Source: Candidatus Methanoperedens sp. (GTDB taxonomy: Archaea > Halobacteriota > Methanosarcinia > Methanosarcinales > Methanoperedenaceae). From it: 64,000 nucleotides of DNA. The position numbers were made by a program, and so were the translations under genes. Where the stretch lies: positions 1-64,000 of the forward strand of contig VEPM01000009.1 of assembly GCA_012026795.1 (NCBI GenBank), given 5' to 3'. Under the pieces are notes generated by a model that saw only the letters and a list, made by a program, of their open reading frames with translations, made no database searches and was not told the DNA's origin. How positions within the stretch are numbered: the stretch's first letter is position 1; every line of letters starts with the position of its first letter. Shown piece after piece: positions 44,470 to 53,220 of the stretch.

Positions 44470-45386
44470 TGAATATTGGAATATTTGGAATCGGAATTGC
44501 GATTACATTCGCAATAATAGCACTATCAGCAGTAACACTGTACCTCAGTTTCAGGATAAAGGAGACTTTCCGGGAAGAGAAAAGCCTGAAAACCCAGTTT
44601 GCGAAAACATTTTTCTTGATCGGGATACTATTCCTGGCTGGCGGAATATTCTATTTCTTTGCCCAGGCCATAGCCCCGCAAAAACTCCCGGATGATCACA
44701 ATGCATCTAAAATAATCGAATCCGGAGCCTTTGCAAAAAGTGGCTCTGTGTATCTTGGAGTATCTTACCCTGCAAATATCAGGAAGGATGATAACTATAC
44801 AATTTCATTCACGACAAACAATCCTTCAACACAAGTAATTCGTAATGCTTCGATTAAATTAGTAGGACTAAATCTTCTGGAGGCAAAGTCCAACTTTAAA
44901 ATCAGATCCGACATCCTGAATTTGGGGGATATATTATCCGGAGAGACAAAGGGATATCTGCTGCTGAAAGCACCACCAAACCCCGTGGTTCTTGAAGGAG
45001 CATTGATATTTCAGTCAAAGGATACTGATACTGTAGCCCAATCTGTAAAAATAAACGTTCTTGAGACTGCTCTACCAGCAACACCAACTCATACTCCAAA
45101 CTCATCAGGACCAAAAGCAATGCCGTGGTATAATATTATCTGGCCCTCGGCGCCAGCTTCAGTATATATACCCGCCTCTTCTAATCCTGCCCCAACCTCT
45201 TCTCCATCTGCTCCTGCCCCCGGTTCGACCTCTACACCCACACCCGTCCAGACACCCGATCCTGCTGTAAGTCCGTCACCTGACCCGGCTGTAAGTCCGT
45301 CACCTGACCCGACACCTGATCTAACACCCGATCCGACAAATAAATCCAAAAAAGACAAGCCTGCAAGTCAAGATGTATCCAATTAA
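44469..45386 (+). CDS. Membrane protein with Pro/Ser/Thr-rich tail, partner of the glycosyltransferase
   Basis: 305 residues from the ATG that overlaps the upstream stop by one base. Two membrane helices (about 4-24 and 45-65) are followed by an extracellular beta-rich domain (YTISFTTNNPSTQVIRNASI and so on). A 90-residue tail of Pro, Ser, Thr and Asp ends in repeated PSPDPAV/TPDPT units and KSKKDKPASQDVSN. Such tails are usually heavily O-glycosylated spacers. Coupled translation with the glycosyltransferase suggests a shared role in a surface polymer. No family was recognised. Confidence 0.65.
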   Translation: MNIGIFGIGIAITFAIIALSAVTLYLSFRIKETFREEKSLKTQFAKTFFLIGILFLAGGIFYFFAQAIAPQKLPDDHNASKIIESGAFAKSGSVYLGVSYPANIRKDDNYTISFTTNNPSTQVIRNASIKLVGLNLLEAKSNFKIRSDILNLGDILSGETKGYLLLKAPPNPVVLEGALIFQSKDTDTVAQSVKINVLETALPATPTHTPNSSGPKAMPWYNIIWPSAPASVYIPASSNPAPTSSPSAPAPGSTSTPTPVQTPDPAVSPSPDPAVSPSPDPTPDLTPDPTNKSKKDKPASQDVSN

Positions 45387-45425
45387 GTGAAGACTGGCTC
45401 ACTATAAAAAAGGAAGAATGATTGA

Positions 45426-45560
45426 ATGGAAATAATAGAAATTAAATGTAAAAATTGTGAAAAAAAGATTTATGTTAGAAAAGATTGTGCCAGAAAAAAG
45501 ATGTTCTGTACTCTCAGCTGCATGGATTCGTTTCGTGAACTTCATCCTTATATCAAATAG
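45426..45560 (+). CDS. Small zinc-ribbon-like protein
   Basis: A 44-residue frame beginning MEIIEIKCKNCEKKIYVRKD. Two cysteine pairs, CKNC and CTLSC, lie 16 residues apart, with a further Cys between them. This pattern fits a treble-clef or ribbon zinc finger like those of small DUF2116/MYND-like proteins. It is 40 bases after the preceding gene and its ATG follows GGAAGAATGATTG. It may be cotranscribed with the glycosyltransferase pair. No function is assigned. Confidence 0.5.
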   Translation: MEIIEIKCKNCEKKIYVRKDCARKKMFCTLSCMDSFRELHPYIK

Positions 45561-45568
45561 GCATCATT

Positions 45569-46300
45569 TTACATATCGCCTTTTTTCTCTTTTACCTTCT
45601 GAACAAGGTCAAATATTTTATCAACATCATCCCCTATTATGCACAGGGTAATTGAGCCTTCTCCACCATTTATCCCGCCTGCTCCTATTGGAAAAGCATC
45701 CTCAGCACCAAGGAGGATCAACGCTTCAACTTCGGTAATAACTTCACCGAACAGCGGCATCATGCCAACCGGTAGCCCTGTGGCTTTACTGCAGCGCTGG
45801 ATGCCGATATATTTTGATATCTCTATTACTGAATATGGAATTGATTTTTCAAGACCAACCGGGATTACAAGATTAATGCCTCTTGCCATTACAATACCCA
45901 TGAAACTTCCTGTCGTTCCGCCAACCGGATTTGCCATCATCACACCGGCAACCCCATCAGGGTCAAGTGCATTTGCGCCCTTGATTACAACGTCCTGCGC
46001 TGTCATTTCCTGCAGGATTGTATCAGCATTCACTTCTTTCCCATCTTTAAGGGCGATTGCAGGCAGGCGCTTGTCATTCGGGACAACGGAGGCAGTTTCA
46101 CCAATATATCCTGCTGCATATCTGGAATGGTCTATCTTTTTGCCTGTAAGTTCTTCTGCGATATAGGCATTGGTTGTGCCCAGGGTAATCAATATAATTC
46201 CTTTTTCCATCGCCTGCCGGATGACAGGGAGCTTTTTTACTCCCATTGCTATGATTCTTTTCGATTCCGGGGGTGTAAGTGTGATCTGTATTTGTTTCAT
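45569..46300 (-). CDS. Conserved hypothetical protein, Gly-rich alpha/beta
   Basis: About 243 residues from ATG 46300, chosen because GGTGAGG precedes it; an alternative start lies 15 bases upstream. The sequence is soluble and alternates strands and helices with Gly-rich turns: ILITLGTTNAYIAEEL, ANPVGGTTGSFMGIVMARGI, GAEDAFPIGAGGINGGEGSI. It looks like a complete, well-conserved enzyme, but I do not recognise the family and see no catalytic motif I can name. It converges on the zinc-ribbon gene and is alone on its strand. Confidence 0.6.
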   Translation of the reverse strand: MKQIQITLTPPESKRIIAMGVKKLPVIRQAMEKGIILITLGTTNAYIAEELTGKKIDHSRYAAGYIGETASVVPNDKRLPAIALKDGKEVNADTILQEMTAQDVVIKGANALDPDGVAGVMMANPVGGTTGSFMGIVMARGINLVIPVGLEKSIPYSVIEISKYIGIQRCSKATGLPVGMMPLFGEVITEVEALILLGAEDAFPIGAGGINGGEGSITLCIIGDDVDKIFDLVQKVKEKKGDM

Positions 46301-46417
46301 GAATTCCTCACCCATATATATAATACCTGTGAGTATAAATATCTGACAGCTGACAGAATGAAAACCAGTTGTATTCTTATAGTTATTATCATGATTATTA
46401 AAATTTTAATAGATAAA

Positions 46418-46425
46418 TTTAAATA
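46418..46425 (+). promoter_or_regulatory. TATA box for a leaderless small-ORF operon
   Basis: TTTAAATA centred near 46421 lies about 26 bases before the ATG at 46447. That is the distance expected between an archaeal TATA box and a transcript that starts at its own start codon. Confidence 0.45.
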
Positions 46426-46446
46426 AGAATATAACTAAACTTAGAT

Positions 46447-46536
46447 ATGTGTGTCAGACCCGACATGTTGGATTCACAGCAAATTCAGGAAAGTAAAGAA
46501 GCCAACAAATCGAGGAAGTATGAAAAATACAGATAA
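46447..46536 (+). CDS. Possible leaderless 29-residue protein
   Basis: A short frame MCVRPDMLDSQQIQESKEAN followed by a Lys/Arg/Tyr-rich end. Its ATG sits at the predicted transcript start. It ends just before AAAAGGAGG, the ribosome site of the 86-residue protein, so it could act as a leader peptide or be an independent small protein. Evidence is positional only. Confidence 0.35.
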   Translation: MCVRPDMLDSQQIQESKEANKSRKYEKYR

Positions 46537-46551
46537 AAGGAGGTTTCAAAT

Positions 46552-46812
46552 ATGGGAATATGGGCATGGGTCCAACCTGTGGATAGGATATGGAAGGTAG
46601 TTTCAGATCATGAAAAAGGAACGCTTCTTGTTTATAATGAGAAAAGCGAGTTGATTTTAGAACAAAAAGGAATGACTGAAGAAGAAGTCTCTTTCATAGA
46701 GAATTGTTTCCTCCGGGTTGTTGCCACAAATCTTAATACGGATAAAATGAGCCAGCCTCAGGTCACTGAAGTACAAAGGCCAGTCCGTGAGTTTAATTAT
46801 ATGTATTCGTAG
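46552..46812 (+). CDS. Hypothetical 86-residue protein
   Basis: Soluble protein starting MGIWAWVQPVDRIWKVVSDH. The first 60 residues suggest a small alpha/beta fold (strand-rich TLLVYNEKSELILEQKG, then helix EEEVSFIENCFLRVVA). The tail is polar. A strong AGGAGG ribosome site lies seven bases before the ATG. No family was recognised. It is convergent with the ABC transporter operon. Confidence 0.6.
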   Translation: MGIWAWVQPVDRIWKVVSDHEKGTLLVYNEKSELILEQKGMTEEEVSFIENCFLRVVATNLNTDKMSQPQVTEVQRPVREFNYMYS

Positions 46813-46843
46813 GATTATGACAGGAGGTTCATAATGACTGGCA

Positions 46844-47602
46844 TTATCCTGTTCCGGACGCCAATTTTATCTGTGTACTTAATGATTTCAAAACTCTGTC
46901 CCTGATGATATTGGCTTCAGGGCCTGTCCGTATCCTGGGGCGCGTCAATTTGACATCGAATATATCTTTAACCTTACCGGGGCGGGCTGACATGACAACA
47001 ACCCTGTCTCCGAGATAAACCGCTTCATCAACACTATGGGTAACAAAAAGTACGCTTATGTGTTCAGTCTCCCAGATCCTGAGTAATTCTCCCTGCATGA
47101 GATTCCTTGTCTGGGCATCAAGCGCCCCGAACGGTTCATCCATCAATAGCAGCTTCGGATTATTTGCATAAGCCCGGGCTATCCCCACTCTCTGTTTCAT
47201 CCCCCCTGATAATTCATCGGGGTAATGGTTCTCAAACCCGTTCAAACCTACAAGGTCGATATAGTGTTTTGAGATACTTTCACATTCCGCTTTGGTTATT
47301 CCTTTTACCTGGGGACCGAATTCGATATTCTCTTTCACAGTCCTCCAGGGGAATAATGCGTATTCCTGGAACACAAAACCACATTCCTTATTTACCCCGT
47401 TTATTTTTTTACCATCAAGGGATATAATCCCATCATCCGGGGCAACAAGCCCTGCTGCAAGGCGAAGGATTGTCGTTTTTCCGCATCCGCTGGGGCCAAG
47501 AAGGCATACAAATTCCCCATGCTCAACCTCAAAATTTACATCCAGGAGCGCCTGGAAATTATTGTATTTCTTGGAAACCGAGCTAAGGACTAATCTACCC
47601 AA
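46844..47602 (-). CDS. ABC transporter ATP-binding protein, NitT/TauT family
   Basis: 252 residues. Walker A GPSGCGKTT near 36-44, signature LSGGMKQRVGIARA near 133, Walker B LLLMDEPFGALDAQT and the switch His in FVTHSVDEA. The closest families are SsuB/TauB/NrtD, importers of sulfonates, nitrate, cyanate or thiamine precursors. It is the last gene of the binding protein-permease-ATPase operon and overlaps the permease by 13 bases. Confidence 0.93.
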   Translation of the reverse strand: MGRLVLSSVSKKYNNFQALLDVNFEVEHGEFVCLLGPSGCGKTTILRLAAGLVAPDDGIISLDGKKINGVNKECGFVFQEYALFPWRTVKENIEFGPQVKGITKAECESISKHYIDLVGLNGFENHYPDELSGGMKQRVGIARAYANNPKLLLMDEPFGALDAQTRNLMQGELLRIWETEHISVLFVTHSVDEAVYLGDRVVVMSARPGKVKDIFDVKLTRPRIRTGPEANIIRDRVLKSLSTQIKLASGTG

Positions 47603-48396
47603 TTTATGAACCTCCTCTGAAAAAGAAGTATGCTTATATTCATAATATATCCGATCACGCCTATTACTATCATTCCTGCCACCATTTCCGAATAGCGGCC
47701 AAGGTCCCCCATGTTCCAGATAAAATAACCAAGGCCAACCGGACTTTTGATAACCATCTCAGCTGCTACAATTGCCATCCATCCCACGCCAAGGCCGATC
47801 CTCAATCCGGTCATAATGGATGGAAGTGCAGAAGGAATAACCACTTTTGTTACGATCATTGATTCTGAGGCCCCGAGTGTTTTTGCAGCATCGATAAGTT
47901 GCAGGTCTGTTGACTTCACTCCCTGGATGGTGTTAAGGATAATTGGGAAAACCACACCAATAAAAACAATAAAAATTGACCCGCCTGATACGAAAATAAA
48001 TATTGATAGCGGTATCCATGCCATAGGAGGCATATTTCGGACGATTTCAATTATGGGATTAAATAAATTTCCGAGAAACTTTGAATATCCTACACCAATA
48101 CCCACAGGTACTCCAATGATAAATGCAATTATCCCGCCCTCGATCACCCGCATAAGACTTGCATAAACATGGTTAATTATACCATATGTGAAGGAGGGGC
48201 CGTATATTCTGGTGAACATTGAACCAACAAGTGCATACCATGTTTCAACAGGTGTGGGAATATCCCTGAGGCGAATGAAAGGAATATTGAAAATATCATT
48301 CCTTGCAAGTATAACCAGCATCTGCCATACAAGAGTAAAAACGATAAGGGAAAGGATGTTTATTAACAATCCTCTTTTCCCGGTCTCGAATTTCAT
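47590..48396 (-). CDS. ABC transporter permease, NitT/TauT family
   Basis: 268 residues with about six membrane helices. The cytoplasmic coupling loop is canonical (DAAKTLGASESMIVTKVVIP, followed by SALPSIMTGLRIGLGVGW). Its ATG overlaps the stop of the binding protein (TAATG) and its end overlaps the ATPase gene, so all three are translationally coupled. Confidence 0.93.
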   Translation of the reverse strand: MKFETGKRGLLINILSLIVFTLVWQMLVILARNDIFNIPFIRLRDIPTPVETWYALVGSMFTRIYGPSFTYGIINHVYASLMRVIEGGIIAFIIGVPVGIGVGYSKFLGNLFNPIIEIVRNMPPMAWIPLSIFIFVSGGSIFIVFIGVVFPIILNTIQGVKSTDLQLIDAAKTLGASESMIVTKVVIPSALPSIMTGLRIGLGVGWMAIVAAEMVIKSPVGLGYFIWNMGDLGRYSEMVAGMIVIGVIGYIMNISILLFQRRFINWVD

Positions 48397-49496
48397 TAAT
48401 AGCTGACCTTAAGTCCTTCCTTATCTGCCTCCATGAGGAAAAGAACATGCTGTATCGTCCCCTGGCCCGGGAATCCCACAGTCTTTCCTTGCAGGTCCTT
48501 TAATGAAGTTACGTTGCTGGCAACAACGATAACCGACCCTTCATTATTCATCCCGGCTATAACTCCGACTTTTGTATCATTATTGGAAAAATCATTGCTA
48601 TTGATCCGGTGAATAATTACCGGGGGTATTCCCAGGCTCCCGGCATCGACCGTATTTCCTTTAAAGCCCTGCTGCATTTCAAAAGCGCCATTCTGGAACG
48701 GGGCGCCTTCGGCTATAACAATATTTATTCCTAAATCCCTGTAATATCCTTTTTGCCATCCTACATAGAATGGAAGTTCATGGATATCATTTACAAGGTA
48801 ACCATATCGGATGTTTACAGGTTCTTTCAATGCAATTTTAGAAATATTTTCATCTTTATTATTGACCGCCCACTCAACGTAATTATTTGTTACGAGCGAA
48901 TTGGCATAATCCTGTGCATTCTTGTATCCCGACATGTTCCATTTCTTCATGTCAAAAATCCCAAAATCCTGTATCTTCTGGATAAAAGTAGTTGTTCCCT
49001 CAATATTGGTATTATAAACAAATTCCACATCAGCAAGGCTCAGGTTCGCAGCGACCGGATCTGTCATTCCGCCAAATTGCATTGTATAATTAATCAATTG
49101 TTCATGGTCGGGCGAATCGATTTGCTTTGCATTATTGATATATTCGACAGATTTTAACTGCACAAGTGCCATGCGCTTTAAGATCTCGTCAGAATTATTG
49201 GTCTTCTTATACCAGTCGTCATCATACGCTACAACACAGCAGGGATGATCAGTCCATATTTTTCCTGAAAATATCAAATTTTTTCCATATCCTTTGGTAA
49301 CAGCTATTGCTGGATATGGTTCCCACATAATGAACCCGGCAATTTCACCGGTCCCCAATCTCTGCACCATTTCCTGTCCGCTCATTTTCACAAGGTTAAT
49401 TGGCTCACTGGCCCCGGAAGTTTTTTTGCTTTCAAGGCATCCGGCTACAAAAATTACTATAATCACAATAAATAAGATCTTCATCAAATTTTTCAT
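48396..49496 (-). CDS. Substrate-binding lipoprotein, NitT/TauT family, apparently circularly permuted
   Basis: 366 residues: signal peptide with lipobox VAGCLES (Cys near 20), then a segment that in normal family members is the second half (NLVKMSGQEMVQRLGTGEIA, GFIMWEPYP, IWTDHPCCVVAYDDDW). Only after some 230 residues comes what is normally the beginning (NIRYGYLVNDIHELPFYVGW, DAGSLGIPPVIIHRI, SLKDLQGKTVGFPGQGTIQH). The chain stops at EGLKVSY, exactly where the canonical protein would continue into the segment placed here at the N-terminus. The substrate (nitrate, sulfonate, thiamine precursor or other) cannot be told. See the finding on permutation. Confidence 0.8.
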   Translation of the reverse strand: MKNLMKILFIVIIVIFVAGCLESKKTSGASEPINLVKMSGQEMVQRLGTGEIAGFIMWEPYPAIAVTKGYGKNLIFSGKIWTDHPCCVVAYDDDWYKKTNNSDEILKRMALVQLKSVEYINNAKQIDSPDHEQLINYTMQFGGMTDPVAANLSLADVEFVYNTNIEGTTTFIQKIQDFGIFDMKKWNMSGYKNAQDYANSLVTNNYVEWAVNNKDENISKIALKEPVNIRYGYLVNDIHELPFYVGWQKGYYRDLGINIVIAEGAPFQNGAFEMQQGFKGNTVDAGSLGIPPVIIHRINSNDFSNNDTKVGVIAGMNNEGSVIVVASNVTSLKDLQGKTVGFPGQGTIQHVLFLMEADKEGLKVSY

Positions 49497-49551
49497 AATT
49501 TACCTCAATATATTCAATTAACTGTTAATCAATATATAGATTCAAATATCG

Positions 49552-49929
49552 CTATTTAACGGTTTCCGTTTTTTCATCATTCGCGTGAGCAAGCCTTTTC
49601 CACAATCTGATTATCCTATCACTATGGTCTTCCGTCTTAAAATCCACAGAAAATATCCCATCATGAATATGTACAGTTGCCTCAAGGATCGCGCAGCGGT
49701 AATATTTTTCCTCGTTACCTGAAAGATTAATGATGCTTTTTACGTGCTTTACAAGTCCAGCACTTTCCATAAGTTTGAGCTTTCTATATACGGTTGCAAG
49801 GGGTATGTCAAGCTCCTGGCTCAACTGGCTGGCAGAACATTCTTTTTTTGATGTAAGCAACAATATCTTCTGAGAGTACTTGTTTGCAAGTAGATCAAAA
49901 AACACCTCATTGCCAGGTTTTGAGTTCAT
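49552..49929 (-). CDS. Winged-helix transcription regulator (ArsR-like)
   Basis: 125 residues. A winged helix occupies about residues 8-75 (CSASQLSQELDIPLATVYRK is the helix-turn-helix). The C-terminal 40 residues are a short effector or dimer segment. It follows the small membrane protein by six bases on the same strand. Pairs of such regulators and small membrane proteins are common in haloarchaea and methanogens. It lies between the ABC transporter and the MoxR operon and may control either. Confidence 0.75.
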   Translation of the reverse strand: MNSKPGNEVFFDLLANKYSQKILLLTSKKECSASQLSQELDIPLATVYRKLKLMESAGLVKHVKSIINLSGNEEKYYRCAILEATVHIHDGIFSVDFKTEDHSDRIIRLWKRLAHANDEKTETVK

Positions 49930-49935
49930 TTCATT

Positions 49936-50199
49936 TTAGCTTTTTCTTACTGCTATTATTAATGCAATTAGTCCCAGAATATCAAAAATATTTGCAAGCA
50001 ATTTATCCATGCGTGCATCATCCACATAATAAATGGTTGAGAATAGATTTCCAATCGTTATGAGAGTAAATCCTAATGTAAGATAAAACATATCAGAAGT
50101 TCTTGTTTTCAAAAACGCTCGCATTGCAATAATAATTAAAACCAGACCTACGAGAAAGCGAGCTGCTCCGATCAGGTTATCTATCAGGTGTTGAACCAT
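49936..50199 (-). CDS. Small membrane protein paired with the regulator (DUF7521-like)
   Basis: 87 residues from the ATG at 50199, with GTTGGAATATT upstream; longer versions to 50253 are possible. Three hydrophobic helices are visible at about 9-26, 37-57 and 65-85. Topology and pairing with a winged-helix gene recall the DUF7521 family of archaea, in which the membrane partner may signal to the regulator. The family call is tentative. Confidence 0.55.
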   Translation of the reverse strand: MVQHLIDNLIGAARFLVGLVLIIIAMRAFLKTRTSDMFYLTLGFTLITIGNLFSTIYYVDDARMDKLLANIFDILGLIALIIAVRKS

Positions 50200-50357
50200 A
50201 ATATTCCAACTATTAATTGTTAATACAAATATAATACGTTCTGCCATTATCAATTTTTGAGAATGGGTACTATAATTTATACCTTAATTTATACTTTAAA
50301 ACGCCGTAAAAAATAAATATTTTGTACATAAATAATGAAATCCAAAGAGATGAGGTG

Positions 50358-51350
50358 ATGAAAACGAACGAAGATATACATGCACTTAATAAGCAGGCGT
50401 TACTGTATTCAAAAGACCTCGAAGCGATAATTGAAGAAATGCACAGGGTAATAATCGGGCAGGATAATGTCCTTGAAAAACTTATTCTTGCCCTGGTTGC
50501 TGATGGTCATGTGCTCCTTGAAGGTATGCCTGGTCTTGCAAAGACACTGATGATAAAAACATTATCAGATACAATAGATGCATCTTTTAAGCGAATACAA
50601 TTCACTCCTGACCTTCTCCCGGCTGATATTATCGGGACACGGATATATAACCAGAATACCTGCCAGTTTTCAACACGAAAAGGCCCGGTATTTGCACATT
50701 TTATCCTTGCTGATGAGATAAACAGGGCTCCTCCGAAAGTACAGAGCGCCCTTCTTGAAGCCATGCAGGAAAAGCAGGTCACTATCTCGGATGAGAGCCA
50801 CCAGCTTGAAAAGCCCTTCCTTGTAATGGCTACCCAGAATCCTGTTGAAACACAGGGAACATACGAATTACCCGAAGCCCAGGTTGACCGCTTCATATTC
50901 AAGATAATACTTGATTATCCTACCCAGAAGCAGGAGCAGGAAATCATGAGAATGGTTGCAGGTGAGGGCCTGTCAAAAATCAGAAGGATCATTGCGCCTT
51001 CAAGGATAATCGAGATCCAGGATTTCAATCACAGCATCTATCTGGATGAAAAGATCTCAAAATATCTCACCGATATCGTCCAGGCAACAAGAGACCCGAA
51101 GCAATACGGGCTTGATATAAAGAATTTCATCGAATACGGGGCATCTCCGCGCGCTTCGATCTATCTTGCCCTTGGCGGAAAAGCAAGCGCTCTCCTTGCA
51201 GGAAGAGGATATGTGGTACCCGAAGACATAAAACGAATAGCAAAGGATGTCCTGAGGCACCGCATCATCCTGACTTATGAAGCACTGGCAGAAGAGATGA
51301 CACAGGATAAAATAATCGCATCGGTTCTTGAAAAAGTGCCTGTTCCCTGA
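50358..51350 (+). CDS. MoxR-type AAA+ ATPase
   Basis: About 330 residues from ATG 50358; a TTG at 50322 extends the frame but precedes it by 12 poorly fitting residues. Walker A GMPGLAKT, Walker B ILADEINRAPPKVQSALLEA, sensor ATQNPVETQGTYELPEAQ and the lid domain are all typical of MoxR. These ATPases act as chaperones that mature complexes together with VWA proteins. It heads a four-gene operon with DUF58, VWA and BatD-like proteins. TATA-like TTTATACTTT lies near 50289. Confidence 0.92.
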   Translation: MKTNEDIHALNKQALLYSKDLEAIIEEMHRVIIGQDNVLEKLILALVADGHVLLEGMPGLAKTLMIKTLSDTIDASFKRIQFTPDLLPADIIGTRIYNQNTCQFSTRKGPVFAHFILADEINRAPPKVQSALLEAMQEKQVTISDESHQLEKPFLVMATQNPVETQGTYELPEAQVDRFIFKIILDYPTQKQEQEIMRMVAGEGLSKIRRIIAPSRIIEIQDFNHSIYLDEKISKYLTDIVQATRDPKQYGLDIKNFIEYGASPRASIYLALGGKASALLAGRGYVVPEDIKRIAKDVLRHRIILTYEALAEEMTQDKIIASVLEKVPVP

Positions 51351-51370
51351 CAGGGTCAATTAAATGTGAC

Positions 51371-52270
51371 ATGGAGCGTGGGATTTTGGCCCGTCCAACA
51401 ACTTCGGAAATAATCTCAAAAGTAAGACAGATCGAAATAAAGACCAACCGACCCGTGGAAGGAATTATCAGCGGGGCTTATCTTTCTGCCTTTAAAGGAA
51501 CAGGCATTGAATTCTCGGAAGTGCGCGAATATCAGGCTGGAGATGACCCCAGGACAATTGACTGGAATGTTACGGCACGGATGAACCATCCATTCGTAAA
51601 AGAGTTCATTGAGGAACGAGATCTGACAATAATTATAGTATTTGATATTTCAAGGTCGTCAGAATTCGCAACTGTGGGTTCGCTAAAAAAAGATATCGGT
51701 ATTGAATTATGTGCTTCTCTTGCCATGTCCGCGATCAGGAACAATGATAAAGTGGGTCTTGTGCTCACCTCGGACATAGTGGAAAAATATATCCCGCCAA
51801 TGAAAGGGAAAAGGCATGTGTTCAGGATAATAAGGGAGACTATTTTTCATGAGCCAGAACACGATAGGACCGACCTTTCAGTGCCTCTTGTGAAGCTTTC
51901 CAGGATTCTTAAGAAAAAGAGTGTGATCTTTATAATTTCGGATTTCCAGGATGATCCGGGGAATATAAAAAAGCCGCTTCAGGTGCTAAAGAACAGGCAT
52001 GATATAATAGCAGTGAGGCTATGGGATGTCAGGGAACAGGAACTTCCTGACATCGGCCTTATCGAACTTGAGGATGAGGAGACGGGTGAGCAGATACTTG
52101 TTGATACCGCAGATGCCGGATTCAGGATGCGATTTGCGGAAAATGTAAAATCCAGGAATAAGGAATTAAATGATCTCACAAAACGCCTAGAAATTGACCT
52201 GATAGAAATTTCAACTGCACAGGACTGGATAAAACCAGTATTGAAATTCTTTAAAATGAGGGTGAGATGA
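51371..52270 (+). CDS. DUF58 domain protein
   Basis: 299 residues. The DUF58 core is plain: GEYLSAFKGTGIEFSEVREY-like sequence with YQAGDDPRTIDWNVTARMN, the family hallmark, then a VWA-like fold with VFDISRSSEF in place of a perfect MIDAS (DxSxS kept). DUF58 proteins accompany MoxR ATPases in the Bat/MoxR systems. Start ATG 51371 lies 20 bases after moxR; the end overlaps the VWA gene by four bases. Confidence 0.9.
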   Translation: MERGILARPTTSEIISKVRQIEIKTNRPVEGIISGAYLSAFKGTGIEFSEVREYQAGDDPRTIDWNVTARMNHPFVKEFIEERDLTIIIVFDISRSSEFATVGSLKKDIGIELCASLAMSAIRNNDKVGLVLTSDIVEKYIPPMKGKRHVFRIIRETIFHEPEHDRTDLSVPLVKLSRILKKKSVIFIISDFQDDPGNIKKPLQVLKNRHDIIAVRLWDVREQELPDIGLIELEDEETGEQILVDTADAGFRMRFAENVKSRNKELNDLTKRLEIDLIEISTAQDWIKPVLKFFKMRVR

Positions 52271-53211
52271 TGAATTTTGAGAACCCGTTATGGTTTGCTG
52301 CCCTACTGCTTATCCCTGTTGTCTGGTATTTTTACAGGAAATCCATTAAAAAGAAAAAATCTCTTGCTATTAAGTTTAGCAATATTTCGCTTATCAAAGA
52401 AGCAGGTGTGGGAAAATCAAGAGCAAAGGAAGTCCTTTTTTATATGAATATACTTCTGGTCGCCTTGCTTGTCACAGCTCTGGCCGACCCCCATATACCG
52501 CTCAAACAAACAAAAGAAGGTGTAAACGTAGTCATGGTGATGGATGTTTCAGGAAGCATGGCAGCCAGTGATTATAAGCCCACACGGCTTGAAGCTGCAA
52601 AGGAAAGCGCAAAGATATTGGTTAACGAATTGAATAATAAAGACAATTCAGGAATTGTTATTTTTTCAAGCGGTGCGACAACGTCAGCGTATCTTTCACC
52701 TTATAAAGATAAAGTGATCGAGAAACTTTCAGGGATAAAACAGACTGAAGGTGAAACATCTCTGGGTGATGGTCTTGCGCTTGCGGTGGACATGGCAACT
52801 TCTATCCCGAACAAGAAAAAAGTCATAGTTCTCATGAGCGATGGGGTTAATAATGCAGGTGTGATAAGCCCGGATGATGCCATTTCATACGCAAAGACGA
52901 ACAACATCCAGGTATATACCGTGGGAATAGGATCAAACGAAAGAGTCATCCTCGGTTATGACTGGTTCGGGCGACCGCAATATGCCGAACTTGATGAGGC
53001 AACCCTGCAAAGGATAGCAAAAGAAACGAATGGCCAGTATTTTAAATCAGTAGACAGTGGAACGCTTGAAAAAATATACAGCGAGCTTCCACAAAAAATA
53101 GAACGTGAACCCGAAAATTCAAGCATTAAGGACTGGGTTATTATGTCTTCAATAGGAGTCCTGCTTGCACAATTGTATCTGAGATTCGGGAGGTACAGGA
53201 TTTTGCCGTGA
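52267..53211 (+). CDS. Membrane-anchored VWA domain protein (BatA-like)
   Basis: 314 residues. Membrane helices at about 5-20 and 57-77 are followed by a von Willebrand A domain with a complete MIDAS (DVSGSMAAS, the threonine in EGETSLGDG, the aspartate in MSDGVNN). A third helix lies near the C-terminus (about 285-300). This is the BatA/BatB layout of aerotolerance-type operons. VWA domains bind metal-dependent partners; the MoxR ATPase is the likely client handler. Confidence 0.92.
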   Translation: MMNFENPLWFAALLLIPVVWYFYRKSIKKKKSLAIKFSNISLIKEAGVGKSRAKEVLFYMNILLVALLVTALADPHIPLKQTKEGVNVVMVMDVSGSMAASDYKPTRLEAAKESAKILVNELNNKDNSGIVIFSSGATTSAYLSPYKDKVIEKLSGIKQTEGETSLGDGLALAVDMATSIPNKKKVIVLMSDGVNNAGVISPDDAISYAKTNNIQVYTVGIGSNERVILGYDWFGRPQYAELDEATLQRIAKETNGQYFKSVDSGTLEKIYSELPQKIEREPENSSIKDWVIMSSIGVLLAQLYLRFGRYRILP

Positions 53212-53220
53212 GGTGAGAAT

